64,000 nt of DNA, taken from Ruegeria sp. R14_0. GTDB taxonomy: Bacteria > Pseudomonadota > Alphaproteobacteria > Rhodobacterales > Rhodobacteraceae. How positions within the stretch are numbered: the stretch's first letter is position 1; each line of letters opens with the position of its first letter. A program made the translations under genes and the position numbers. Shown piece by piece: positions 46,510-55,201 of this stretch. The stretch spans positions 124,001-188,000 of the forward strand of contig NZ_JAGHRC010000005.1 in the NCBI RefSeq assembly GCF_017743975.1, written 5' to 3'. The notes beneath the pieces are model-generated. The model was not told where the DNA came from and ran no database searches. It was given only the letters and a program-made list of their open reading frames with translations.

Positions 46510-47265
46510 ATGACGACATTCGAACCATCGAACCGGCTTGCAGGCAAAACCGCCCTTATCACAGCTGCCGGGCAAGGCATTGGCCGCGCAACCGCCGAAT
46601 TATTTGCGGCCGAAGGCGCACGCGTAATCGCCAGCGACATCAACGATGCTTCGCTAACCGAATTGGGCGGTATCGCGGGTATCGAGCCGCTCAAACTGGA
46701 CGTAACAGACAATGACGCTGTGACAGCCGCTGCGGCCGACCTGCCGAAACTGGACGTTCTATTTAACTGTGCGGGCTATGTTGCGGGAGGCTCAATCCTT
46801 CAGTGCAGCGAAAAAGACTGGGACTTCAGTTTCGATCTCAACGTCAAAGCCATGTTCAGGCTGATCCGCCTGACTCTTCCGGGAATGCTGGAAGCAGGCG
46901 GTGGGTCAATCATCAACATGTCGTCGGTCGCATCATCAATGAAGGGCGTACCTAACCGATTTGCCTACTGCGCATCGAAAGCAGCGGTCATTGGCCTGAC
47001 CAAATCCGTGGCCGCCGATTTCGTGACTCAAGGCATCCGTTGCAACGCGATTTGCCCCGGCACCGTCGACAGCCCCAGCCTGCATGACAGGCTGCGCGCC
47101 ACCGGGGACTATGAACAGGCAATGACCGATTTCATTGCGCGTCAGCCGATGGGCCGAATTGGCACAGCAGAAGAAATTGCAGCACTGGCTTTGTATTTGG
47201 CCAGTGATGCCAGCAAATACACATCGGGTCAGCCCTTTGCCATTGATGGCGGCTGGACGATCTGA
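46510..47265 (+). CDS. SDR dehydrogenase resembling 2-keto-3-deoxy-L-fuconate dehydrogenase / BDH2
   Basis: The 251-residue NAD-dependent SDR has LITAAGQGIGRATAELFA as the cofactor site, NCAGYVAGG, the catalytic NMSSVASS and YCASK, and the late CPGTVDSPS. The overall pattern (DWDFSFDLNVKAMF, VTQGIRCNAICPGTVD) closely resembles human BDH2/DHRS6 and bacterial 2-keto-3-deoxy-L-fuconate 4-dehydrogenase. With the FAH hydrolase 17 bp downstream it fits the last oxidative step before cleavage of diketo-deoxyfuconate. An upstream in-frame extension to 46330 looks non-coding, since the SDR fold starts at ATG 46510. Confidence 0.82.
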   Translation: MTTFEPSNRLAGKTALITAAGQGIGRATAELFAAEGARVIASDINDASLTELGGIAGIEPLKLDVTDNDAVTAAAADLPKLDVLFNCAGYVAGGSILQCSEKDWDFSFDLNVKAMFRLIRLTLPGMLEAGGGSIINMSSVASSMKGVPNRFAYCASKAAVIGLTKSVAADFVTQGIRCNAICPGTVDSPSLHDRLRATGDYEQAMTDFIARQPMGRIGTAEEIAALALYLASDASKYTSGQPFAIDGGWTI

Positions 47266-47282
47266 ACAGGAAGGAACTAACA

Positions 47283-48125
47283 ATGAAACTGCTACGTTAT
47301 GGCCCCAAAGGCGCTGAAAAACCCGGTATATTGGCCTCGGATGGATCGGTTCGTGACCTTTCGGGAGTGGTCGATGACATCTCAGGCGGAACTCTCGGCG
47401 ACGCCAGTCTTGAAAAACTGCGTGCGATAGATCTGGACAGCCTGCCGATAGTAGATGGAGATCCACGCATCGGCCCCTGTGTCGGCCATGTCGGTAAATT
47501 CATCTGTATTGGCCTGAACTACGCCGACCACGCGGCGGAAGCCGGCATGGAACTTCCTGCTGAGCCGGTGATTTTCTTCAAGGCCACTTCCTCCATTGCC
47601 GGCCCCAATGACAAGGTCGAAATCCCGCGCGGATCGGTCAAAACCGACTGGGAGGTGGAGCTCGGGGTTATCATCGGAAAAGAGGCCAAATACGTCTCTG
47701 AAGCCGAAGCCATGGACCACGTCGCTGGGTATTGCGTTGTGAACGATTTATCAGAACGTGATTTTCAGCTTCATCGCTCGGGTCAATGGGTCAAGGGAAA
47801 GTCCGCCGATACGTTTGGCCCAATCGGCCCCTGGCTGGTGACAAGAGACGAGGTGCCAGACCCGCAAAACCTGCCGATGTATCTTGAGGTGAACGGGCAC
47901 CGGTATCAGGATGGTTCAACCAAAACGATGCATTTTGTTGTGGCAACCGTCATTTCGCATCTATCGCAGTTTATGTCGCTGCAACCCGGGGACGTGATTT
48001 CGACAGGAACACCCCCTGGCGTGGGTATGGGGCAAGAACCCCAGACCTATCTGAAGCCAGGCGACAAAATGGAACTGGGGATTGAGGGATTGGGCGTACA
48101 GCGACAGGATGTCATCGCTGGATAG
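47283..48125 (+). CDS. Fumarylacetoacetate hydrolase family protein (2,4-diketo-3-deoxy-L-fuconate hydrolase-like)
   Basis: The 280-residue protein has the FAH core with metal ligands in the pattern WEVELGVIIGKEAKY and VVNDLSERDFQ. KFICIGLNYADHAAEAG lies near residue 75, and ISTGTPPGVGMG is late. Family members cleave C-C bonds of acylpyruvates. Similar sequences are often annotated ureidoglycolate lyase, usually wrongly. With the SDR it suggests L-fucose or related deoxy-sugar acid breakdown to pyruvate and lactate. AAGGA precedes ATG 47283. The upstream enzymes (fucose dehydrogenase, lactonase, dehydratase) are absent. Confidence 0.82.
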   Translation: MKLLRYGPKGAEKPGILASDGSVRDLSGVVDDISGGTLGDASLEKLRAIDLDSLPIVDGDPRIGPCVGHVGKFICIGLNYADHAAEAGMELPAEPVIFFKATSSIAGPNDKVEIPRGSVKTDWEVELGVIIGKEAKYVSEAEAMDHVAGYCVVNDLSERDFQLHRSGQWVKGKSADTFGPIGPWLVTRDEVPDPQNLPMYLEVNGHRYQDGSTKTMHFVVATVISHLSQFMSLQPGDVISTGTPPGVGMGQEPQTYLKPGDKMELGIEGLGVQRQDVIAG

Positions 48126-48374
48126 TGGAGCCTCAGCCATTGTCCGCTGAATCTCGACGCCACAAGTTACGGCATCGATCACCGAGGCGAATTCGACTAG
48201 AGCACCATCCCTTATCAACTCGACGAGGCGCCCGTGATGTCTTGCGATTGTGGGATCAAAAATCCCTGAACGCAGACTTTTTAGAGCGGACAATACCCCT
48301 GCCTCGTCGCTGCCCATCAACGACGAATACCCAACGAAATCGGCAGCCATGATCGCGGCGAGTCGACGCTGCAT
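48126..48374 (-). pseudogene. Truncated class III adenylate/guanylate cyclase N-terminus
   Basis: From ATG 48374 about 80 residues match the start of alphaproteobacterial class III cyclases: MQRRLAAIMAADFVGYSSLM, the metal-site-containing opening, then RHHGRLVELIRDGALVEFAS. The similarity stops within the last bases before the FAH stop codon, and the frame continues antisense to FAH without homology. The rest of the catalytic domain is missing. It is a remnant cut by the insertion of the SDR/FAH pair or by deletion. It should not produce cyclic nucleotide. Confidence 0.72.
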
Positions 48375-48660
48375 AGGACCCGCCTGCTTGCAGTCTAACG
48401 GTTTTCACGAAATCTCGACCATGCATGTCCTTCTGATAGTCCAACTAATTTGGCCGCCATGGCACAAACCAAATTTCTGCTTCGCCTCGACAGTTCCTAC
48501 TGATTGCAGACGCAGCGAAAGTTATATGACCGGCGAGCTCTCTAACGTCCAAATAGTCAAAAGTAGAAAAGTGAAGCACAATACTGGACACAAACTAATT
48601 TCCGAACACTGCCCATTGACCCCATTTCTTTAATTTGTAATTTTCAATATGTTGACAAAA
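48375..48660. other. A/T-rich island end without a gene
   Basis: These 286 bp between the cyclase remnant and the attR repeat contain no reading frame with a convincing product. The A/T content rises toward the repeat. Confidence 0.45.
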
Positions 48661-48680
48661 AATCCTACCACCCCAGCCAC
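48661..48680 (+). repeat. attR-like direct repeat
   Basis: An exact copy of the 20-base 3' end of tRNA-Gln (41940-41959), followed by unrelated sequence. It marks the right junction of the island. Confidence 0.88.
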
Positions 48681-48775
48681 GAATTCTCCGAATAAACAAG
48701 CTGAATAGCTCTTCGCAGACTGCGGCGTGTTTTCAGCCACTTAGAGTTCTGCGCTTTGGGGTGGCTTCCTGAGCA

Positions 48776-49894
48776 TCAGGCACCAGCAGTGCCTGATCTG
48801 TCACATCCTGCACCCTGCGTTCGAAGGTAAGCTCTGCGTTTCCTCTGTGCATCCCGAACAAGCGCAGCCATACGATAAAAACCATGAGCCATTTTGGTGT
48901 AGGGCGTCAGCAGGAAGAATGTCAGAACCGATCCAAGGTGGATGGCAAGCAGCGCGGGCATCAGAGGCGTTGAACCGAGGGCATAGAGAACCAGCCCGCT
49001 GAGCCCCACAAACCCGAGCAACAGGATGAAGCCGATATCCCCACCCCAGGCCGACGGATCGCCGAGGCCTCGCTCTGACTTTAGCTTGAGCAGTGCCATC
49101 GCACCGCACCCCACCGTCAGCAGCAGCCCCCCGGAAATCCCGAACAGTTTCGGCAACGACCAGAAGCCGTAAGGCGCGTGCATTCCGAAGACATAGTGCA
49201 TGATCGTCGCGACCGAGGTCGACGCAAAACACAGCAGGAAGCCATACATGATGGCGTGGTGTATGTGGCGGCGGCCTTGGCTGAACCGGTCTTCGTCCTC
49301 AAAGTTGCAGCCTTCACCATGGCCTGCAGCCAGGTCCTGCATCTTGCCAGCACGTTTGAAAGCAGCTGTCAGATCAGACATTTGGATCGGTTCTCCACCG
49401 ACTTCGGCCCAATAGCGCCTGAGGCTGATGGCTATGCTCAACAACGGCAGCAGGAACGCGGGCGCGAAGATTGCGACCATCGCGTTGTGTGACAAAACGG
49501 CGTAGAACCCTTCGCCTCCGCTGGAACCAATGGCGCGGATGGCCCAGAACAACAATGCAAATCCGATCACCAGTGCCAAGGCAATGGCCCCACCGTGCGT
49601 GTGAAACCGGCGCGCCAGAGGCTGCGGCCAGGCAAAGCTTTCCCAACTGTCCCGCCGCACTTCGGCCAGCGCCTTGGGCAAGTTCAGATCGAACTCATGC
49701 GGGGCAGTGTACTGACAAGCGTAGTAGCAGCCCCGGCAATTGTGGCAGAGGTTCGCAAGTTGCGTGATGTCTCCATCCGAGAATGCCCGTTCGGCATGCA
49801 GCGCAGGAAAGACTGAACAGTAGCCCTCGCAATACCGGCAGGCGTTGCAAATCTCGGCCTGACGGCGGGCTTCTTGAATAAGATCAGTTTGCAT
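48776..49894 (-). CDS. tcuB: Tricarballylate utilisation protein TcuB (Fe-S membrane protein)
   Basis: The protein has about 372 residues. The N-terminal ferredoxin-like part has two CxxCxxC clusters (CNACRYCEGYC and CHNCRGCYYAC). A membrane part with about six helices follows (IALALVIGFALLFWAIRA onward), probably a heme-binding subunit. TcuB re-oxidises the FAD of TcuA and passes electrons into the membrane. ATG 49894 lies inside the end of tcuA (11-bp overlap) and suits the family start MQTDLIQEARRQAEIC. Related CitB proteins serve citrate metabolism, so the substrate should be tested. Confidence 0.85.
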   Translation of the reverse strand: MQTDLIQEARRQAEICNACRYCEGYCSVFPALHAERAFSDGDITQLANLCHNCRGCYYACQYTAPHEFDLNLPKALAEVRRDSWESFAWPQPLARRFHTHGGAIALALVIGFALLFWAIRAIGSSGGEGFYAVLSHNAMVAIFAPAFLLPLLSIAISLRRYWAEVGGEPIQMSDLTAAFKRAGKMQDLAAGHGEGCNFEDEDRFSQGRRHIHHAIMYGFLLCFASTSVATIMHYVFGMHAPYGFWSLPKLFGISGGLLLTVGCGAMALLKLKSERGLGDPSAWGGDIGFILLLGFVGLSGLVLYALGSTPLMPALLAIHLGSVLTFFLLTPYTKMAHGFYRMAALVRDAQRKRRAYLRTQGAGCDRSGTAGA

Positions 49895-51278
49895 AAGCGG
49901 CGGCCTCACGTCCTGCGATGCGTCCAAAAACGGTTCCGATGGTCATACCGAACCCGGCAAGATACCCCTGCCCTAGAATCGACCCGGCCATGGTCTCGCC
50001 GGCCGCCCAAAGGTTTTTGATTTTGCCGTCAGGGGTCGAGCACTGCGCTGTGTCGTCGACCTTCAGCCCCAGATAGGTGAAGGTCACACCAGTGCGCAGA
50101 GAGTAGCCATAGAAAGGCGGCTCGGTGATCGGACGTGCCCAGTTGGTTTTAGGCGGTGTCAAACCCGAGGTCGTGACCCCGTCCAACTCGGTCGGATGAA
50201 ATCCGCTGGTATCGCCGCATGCTTCGTTGAATTCAGCAACGGTGGCCTTAAGCTTGTCGGCAGGCAGGTCCATCATTCCAGCCAGGTCTTCCAAGGTGTC
50301 CGCCTTTAGCGGTGGAAAGACCGAGGGCATGAACAAGTTCAGCGACTTTGCATCGATGATCACATAACCCACCTGATCTGGTTGGGCCGCCACCAGACGG
50401 CCCCAAATCGCATAGCGTTTGGGCCAGACGTCTTCGCCTTCGTCATAGAATCGCTCGGCATTCTTGTTCACGACGATTGAGAACGGCACGCAATCCAGTC
50501 GGGTGACGATGCCTCCGTCGAACTTCGGCGCGCGCCCGTCAATGGCGACGGCGTGGCATTGGGTTGGATCGCCGACGCTCTCGACGCCTTGATCCAGAAG
50601 GTCCGCCAGCACCACGCCCCGGTTGTAGGGCGTGCCCCGGATCAGGAAGTTCTTTGCTGGCTCGCCCCATGCACGGGTGAGCCAATCCGTGTCGGCCTGA
50701 AACCCGCCCGAGGCAACGATGACCGCCTTGGGCGTGATGCGATGAGACTGGCCCTCATGGGTGTAGTCGACCCACTCGATCTGATCACCATTCAACTCCA
50801 GATGCGTCACGGCAGCTTCGTAAAGAACATCCACGCCCAAAGCTACCGCGGTCCGGTAGTAGGCGTTCACCAAAGACTTCCCGCCCCCCATGAAAAAGGC
50901 ATTTGTCCGCGCGAGAGACAAGGTCCCGGACAAAGAGGGTTGGAACCGCACACCGTGTTCTTCCATCCATGGCAGACATTCCTCTGACGTACGGATCGCC
51001 AGCCGCGCCAAATGCTCGTCGGTTTTGCCGTCGGTGACCTTCAGCAAATCCGACAGGTATTCGTCTTCGCTGTACTCTTCGACCAGCGGTCCCATCGGGC
51101 CGGAATGCATGCAGCGAAAGTTGCGCGTGTGGCGAGAGTTCCCTCCGCGATACGATTTCGGAGCCGTCTCAAGAATCAGAACGCGTGCGCCAGCCTCGGC
51201 GGCGGTCATCGCGGCGCAGAGAGCAGCGTTCCCGCCCCCAATCACCGCGATATCAAAAGCTTCCTTTTGGGTGGCCAT
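49884..51278 (-). CDS. tcuA: FAD-dependent tricarballylate dehydrogenase TcuA
   Basis: The 464-residue protein is a fumarate-reductase-type flavoprotein. The dinucleotide site VIGGGNAALCAAMTAAEAG lies at residues 12-30, the NSRHTRNFRC segment follows, and the C-terminal AGETMAGSILGQGYLAGFG is the FAD cap. It converts tricarballylate to cis-aconitate, which enters the TCA cycle. It is transcribed with tcuB and the GntR regulator. The usual citrate-type transporter TcuC is not present, so uptake must use another carrier, or the substrate is a different tricarboxylate. Confidence 0.84.
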   Translation of the reverse strand: MATQKEAFDIAVIGGGNAALCAAMTAAEAGARVLILETAPKSYRGGNSRHTRNFRCMHSGPMGPLVEEYSEDEYLSDLLKVTDGKTDEHLARLAIRTSEECLPWMEEHGVRFQPSLSGTLSLARTNAFFMGGGKSLVNAYYRTAVALGVDVLYEAAVTHLELNGDQIEWVDYTHEGQSHRITPKAVIVASGGFQADTDWLTRAWGEPAKNFLIRGTPYNRGVVLADLLDQGVESVGDPTQCHAVAIDGRAPKFDGGIVTRLDCVPFSIVVNKNAERFYDEGEDVWPKRYAIWGRLVAAQPDQVGYVIIDAKSLNLFMPSVFPPLKADTLEDLAGMMDLPADKLKATVAEFNEACGDTSGFHPTELDGVTTSGLTPPKTNWARPITEPPFYGYSLRTGVTFTYLGLKVDDTAQCSTPDGKIKNLWAAGETMAGSILGQGYLAGFGMTIGTVFGRIAGREAAAYAN

Positions 51279-51289
51279 TTCTTGTCTAC

Positions 51290-51970
51290 CTATTGATTTT
51301 CGTCGGCTGTCCGATCGCGGTCCTGCAACGCTCGGATACGCATCCGTTGTGCGGCCTGAATATGCACCCTCATTTCTGTCTCAGCCGCAGCACCATCCCG
51401 TGCCTTGAGCGCAGCCATGATCCGCCGATGTTCGGCCACGGCAGCTTCGGACCGATCGCCATCCAGCAACTGTGATGGGCCAAGGATCAGAAGCGCCTTT
51501 TGCAGGGACAGCATGGATTTTGCCAAAAACCGGTTCTTGGCCGCATCCAACAGCGTGGCATGGAAAATTCGATTGAGCCCCGCCGCGTCCTGGCTTGTAC
51601 CCGCTTCGGCCAGCCGATCATTCAGCACCTCCAGCTCGTCCAGTTCGATATCCGACGCTGCACGAGCTGCCAGACGGGCCGCGGTACCTTCAAGCACGGC
51701 GCGCATCTCGTAAAGTTCCATCACCTCGGCGTAATCGAGGCTTCGCACCGTTGCGCCCTGCCGGGGAACATGGGTGACCAGCCCGTCGGCCTCCAACTGA
51801 CGGATCGCCTCGCGCACCGGCGTGCGACTGACGCCCAACCGCTCTGACAACTCAATCTCGCGCAGGCGGTCACCGGGCAGAAGGCTGCCGTCACGAATTT
51901 CGTCCAGCAGCCGTTGGTACGCAGAATCGCCTTGCGGGCCGGGTTGTAGTGAAGAGTCTTGGACGGTCAT
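51290..51970 (-). CDS. GntR family (FCD/FadR-type) transcriptional regulator
   Basis: The protein has about 226 residues. The winged helix-turn-helix spans residues about 15-75 (LREIELSERLGVSRTPVREA). The FCD effector domain spans about 85-210, with metal-type histidines in RIFHATLLDAAKN and AVAEHRRIMAAL. It probably represses tcuAB, 11 bp downstream, until a tricarboxylate binds. A GTG start at 51979 is also possible. In enterobacteria the tcu regulator is of the LysR type, so this is a replacement. Confidence 0.85.
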   Translation of the reverse strand: MTVQDSSLQPGPQGDSAYQRLLDEIRDGSLLPGDRLREIELSERLGVSRTPVREAIRQLEADGLVTHVPRQGATVRSLDYAEVMELYEMRAVLEGTAARLAARAASDIELDELEVLNDRLAEAGTSQDAAGLNRIFHATLLDAAKNRFLAKSMLSLQKALLILGPSQLLDGDRSEAAVAEHRRIMAALKARDGAAAETEMRVHIQAAQRMRIRALQDRDRTADENQ

Positions 51971-52000
51971 TGCTGCCACTCAATCTGTTTTGCACTCATA

Positions 52001-52019
52001 TGTATACACTTGGATACAC
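52001..52019. promoter_or_regulatory. Candidate GntR operator
   Basis: TGTATACAC and TGGATACAC are tandem, ten bases apart. TGTATACA itself is a palindrome of the type bound by FCD-family GntR proteins. The site lies about 30 bp upstream of the gntR start, consistent with autoregulation. Confidence 0.45.
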
Positions 52020-52177
52020 ATTAGGTCAATAACGCTTAAATACGTGGCCACTGGCAAAGTTCACATCCAATCGTCCCAAGCTGAAGCGCGCATAGAAATT
52101 CTCGGAAAAACATAGTAATATCTCGATATGAGAGATGCCCAGCAGTACGGAAGCAGGGGCGCTTTGGGGAGATTGGA

Positions 52178-53845
52178 ATGAAGTTTCTTTGTTTGGCCAT
52201 TTTGCCATTTGGCCTTGCCGCATCGACAGCAGTCGCTCAGGAAAACCCAATTCAGCACGATTCAGAGTTTTATATTCTGCAAGCGCAACACGCCGAACAA
52301 TGGGCGCAGGATGACGCTGCTGTTGACGATGCACTGGCTGCCTTTCGGGACGGAAACGCAGGAAAACCGCCGAATATCGTCAGCATCCTGATCGACGATA
52401 TGGGCTTTGGCGACATGGGTATTCCCGAACTAAACGCAGTGCGCGGTTATGAGACGCCCAACATCAACGACTTTTCCGATCAGGCCATGCGCATGGTCCG
52501 CATGTACACCGAACCGTCATGCACCCCTACCCGAGTGGCGCAGATGACTGGGCGGCTGCCTGTTCGCATGGGCATGGGCGACACCACCGTGGACATCGCG
52601 GGTTTCGGCCTGCCGAGCGATGAGGTGACACTGGCCGAGGTCCTGAAACAGGTCGGATACGCCACCAGCCATGTCGGCAAATGGCACATGGGGGACATCG
52701 CCGAAAGCTGGGCGATGAATCAGGGGTTCGACTATGCCCAGCACGCGGTCCACCAGCAGGGCCAGCTGACCATTTTCAATGACGATGCGATCAAGGAACA
52801 GGTTTCGGTCGCGATCAAAGACTATGACGACAAATACACGCTGGACGGATGGTTCCGACCCGACGCTGCCGCGATGATGACAGTGATCGAAGGCGAAACC
52901 GGCGGCCCGATCCGCGAGATCAGAATGGAGCCCGGTGAACGCTGGAACGCCGCCAAATACGACGAGATGAATCAGGCCTTTCAGGACAAAACACTAGAAG
53001 AACTGGACCGACTGGCTGCAGGCGACGCCCCTTTCTTTCTTCAGTATTGGCCAATGATCCCCTTGGACAACACACGCGCTGGTCGGTCTGGGCCAGAAAG
53101 CGTGAATGGTGGTCTCTACGTGGACAAGATGCAGCTGCTGGATGAATGGTTGGGCGATCTGTTTGCGCAGCTGGACGAGCTTGGCCTGACCGAGAACACT
53201 GTCGTAGTCGTCATGGGCGACAACGGCCATTTCACCAAATACGCGCCGCAGTCCGGTTTCACTCCGTTGATCTACGCGGGCGGCAAGGGCGACACGACCG
53301 AGGGCGGCGTCCGCGTGGACGCGTTCATCCGCTGGCCTGGCATGATTGAGGCTGACGGGCTGCTGAACAGCATCATCCATGTCTCGGACCTCTACACGAC
53401 GCTCTCACGTTTCGCCGGGGCAGAGTCGTTTATTCCAAGGGACCGGTTGGTAGATGGTGTGGATCAGTCCGCCGCATTGCTGTTTGCCGATGAGACCAAA
53501 GCGCGCCGCGACCACGTCATCATCTATTCAGTCAACAAGCCCGAGGCGATCGTTAAAGATCAGCTTAAGTTAAAGCTGCCGGGACCGGGCGAAAGCGCAA
53601 TTCTGGCGAAGTTTTTCGATCTATATCGGGACACGCGCGAACAGTATTCAGTCTCGACCGAAGTTGGCGCGTGGGGCGGACAGGAGTTCTCCAGAATCCT
53701 GGGGCGCCATATGGCGCGGAAGGAAAAGTTCCCCGACACCGCACCCGCTTACGGCGTGCCTTATGAAGGGATCGAAAACCTGCGCCCGGAGACACAGCAG
53801 GCTGTCGAAGCTTTCATGACCAAACGCGCCTCGTCACAGCAATAA
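52178..53845 (+). CDS. Exported arylsulfatase (type I, formylglycine)
   Basis: The 555-residue precursor has a signal peptide (about 1-20, cleaved after VA-Q). Catalytic features are the metal-binding aspartates in LIDDMGFGD (72-80), the modification site C-T-P-T-R at 115-119 followed by MTGR, and GDNGHFTKY near residue 345. The cysteine must be oxidised to formylglycine by a separate maturase. It releases sulfate from organic sulfate esters in the periplasm. It opens a plus-strand cluster with a DUF3179 protein and an outer-membrane protein. The substrate is unknown. Confidence 0.9.
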   Translation: MKFLCLAILPFGLAASTAVAQENPIQHDSEFYILQAQHAEQWAQDDAAVDDALAAFRDGNAGKPPNIVSILIDDMGFGDMGIPELNAVRGYETPNINDFSDQAMRMVRMYTEPSCTPTRVAQMTGRLPVRMGMGDTTVDIAGFGLPSDEVTLAEVLKQVGYATSHVGKWHMGDIAESWAMNQGFDYAQHAVHQQGQLTIFNDDAIKEQVSVAIKDYDDKYTLDGWFRPDAAAMMTVIEGETGGPIREIRMEPGERWNAAKYDEMNQAFQDKTLEELDRLAAGDAPFFLQYWPMIPLDNTRAGRSGPESVNGGLYVDKMQLLDEWLGDLFAQLDELGLTENTVVVVMGDNGHFTKYAPQSGFTPLIYAGGKGDTTEGGVRVDAFIRWPGMIEADGLLNSIIHVSDLYTTLSRFAGAESFIPRDRLVDGVDQSAALLFADETKARRDHVIIYSVNKPEAIVKDQLKLKLPGPGESAILAKFFDLYRDTREQYSVSTEVGAWGGQEFSRILGRHMARKEKFPDTAPAYGVPYEGIENLRPETQQAVEAFMTKRASSQQ

Positions 53846-53907
53846 CGTCTCTTCAATCGGGCAGCGCGCCCGTGCGGCTTTCGAATTTGAACGATCAGGG
53901 TATCCAA

Positions 53908-55152
53908 ATGGCAGGAAACATCATTTTCGCTCTGGGACTACTTGTATCGCTGGGTATTGGGTTCGTCTATTTTCGCGATCTGGGCGACGTCTCGCAAATG
54001 CTGCTGAAGGTCAAGCGCGAGAACATGGTTCGGTTTATTCGGCACGAATACCGCCTGATCGCTGTCGGATTGGGCGGATTTCTGGTCGCAACGCTCGCGC
54101 ATTTCCTGTTGGGTGGCGGTCCGTTTTGGCTGTGGCTTGTCGGGGCGCTGTTGGTGCTGGTGCTCTACGGGTTTCCGTATGTTTGGGTTCACTTGGGGTT
54201 GCGAAACCAGCTGAATGATGCGGCTTTTTTTCCAATCTCCGAAGCACGGAAATACATCGGCCCGACCGCACCTGTTATTGTGATTGAAAACAATGGCCAT
54301 GCCCGCGCCCACCCTGACGCGCAAATCATGCGCCCACATCTTGCCGGGAACGCCGATGGGCTGGGCGGCGAGGACATCGTCATGACCTTTTGCGCAATGG
54401 CGAACCTGGGACAAGGTTACGCCCCGCGCATCGAAGGCAACCGTCTGGACCTTGAGGTTCTGGCCCAGCATGGCAACAACCTGATCCTGCGGGACAACGA
54501 AACCGGCGAGCCAATCCAACAGATCTACGGGTTTCGCGAAGCGGATCGCGACGCCCATTCCGACGGCCCGGCCTGTCCTGTGCGGCCCGAGGCAAAAATG
54601 CAACCCTGGCCTACGTTTCGGATGACCTTTCGTGGCTTTCAAAAGGCTTACCCGGACGGTGAAGTGTTTTTGAACGTTCCCTCGTCCAACCCTCTGCTAC
54701 GCCTGCTTGATATGGTGACCGAAATAACCTTTGGCTGGGGCATTGCGCGTCAGCATCAGGAGGACGCGCCGGTCATGGACAACATGGACCGCTCGGACGA
54801 CCGGCTTCCGAACAAGACCTATGTCTGGGGGATCACGATCGGCCAGGACGCCGCCTGTTGGACCGATGATTTCGTGGTCGATAACAACTGGATCGTGAAT
54901 GCCAACGTGGGCGGGCGGGACGTCGTTGTCAGCCTTGATCCGAAATATGAAAGCCTTGGCGTTTGGTACAACGACAGCGGTCAGCCCGTGACCCACTGCG
55001 ATTTCTGGGGGATGTCAGATCGCGGCAAGTTGCAGCGCGTTGAAACTCTGCGTGCAGGAATTTTCTGGCATGTCTGGTCCGAGTTCTTTCCGGAAACAGA
55101 CATCAACCGCGTCGGGCCGGGCGCTAAACAAGCTGGTGAAGCTGCCGAGTAA
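53908..55152 (+). CDS. DUF3179 domain-containing membrane protein
   Basis: The 414-residue protein has three hydrophobic segments at the N-terminus (about 3-18, 50-67 and 72-95), then the DUF3179 domain (APVIVIENNGHARAHPDAQI, DIVMTFCAMANLGQGYAP, GNNLILRDNETGEPIQQIYG). The function of DUF3179 is not known; homologues occur in marine bacteria. ATG 53908 is preferred, since the first helix then follows directly. It starts 62 bp after the arylsulfatase stop, so co-transcription is likely. Confidence 0.82.
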   Translation: MAGNIIFALGLLVSLGIGFVYFRDLGDVSQMLLKVKRENMVRFIRHEYRLIAVGLGGFLVATLAHFLLGGGPFWLWLVGALLVLVLYGFPYVWVHLGLRNQLNDAAFFPISEARKYIGPTAPVIVIENNGHARAHPDAQIMRPHLAGNADGLGGEDIVMTFCAMANLGQGYAPRIEGNRLDLEVLAQHGNNLILRDNETGEPIQQIYGFREADRDAHSDGPACPVRPEAKMQPWPTFRMTFRGFQKAYPDGEVFLNVPSSNPLLRLLDMVTEITFGWGIARQHQEDAPVMDNMDRSDDRLPNKTYVWGITIGQDAACWTDDFVVDNNWIVNANVGGRDVVVSLDPKYESLGVWYNDSGQPVTHCDFWGMSDRGKLQRVETLRAGIFWHVWSEFFPETDINRVGPGAKQAGEAAE

Positions 55153-55201
55153 ACGAACAATCCAGCAAGACTGCGAAATTGAAATAAAAGGAGGGGCAAG
55201 A

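Larger units (their letters stand above)
41940..48680. mobile_element. Genomic island integrated in tRNA-Gln, with decayed integrase
   Basis: The island is about 6.7 kb long and is bounded by the tRNA 3' end and its 20-bp direct copy. The first gene inside is an integrase remnant, as expected for tRNA-targeted islands. The cargo is a DMT-family permease, an AI-2E-family membrane protein, a diacylglycerol-kinase-like enzyme, an SDR, an FAH-family hydrolase and a truncated cyclase. Several intergenic stretches of 280-400 bp, lower G+C in the 44-46 kb part and pseudogenes at both ends fit an old, no longer mobile insertion. Confidence 0.85.

Noticed and set aside
48250..48633. Plus-strand frame of 127 codons at the island end
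   Set aside because: It is antisense to the cyclase remnant in its first part and continues into A/T-rich DNA without any motif.
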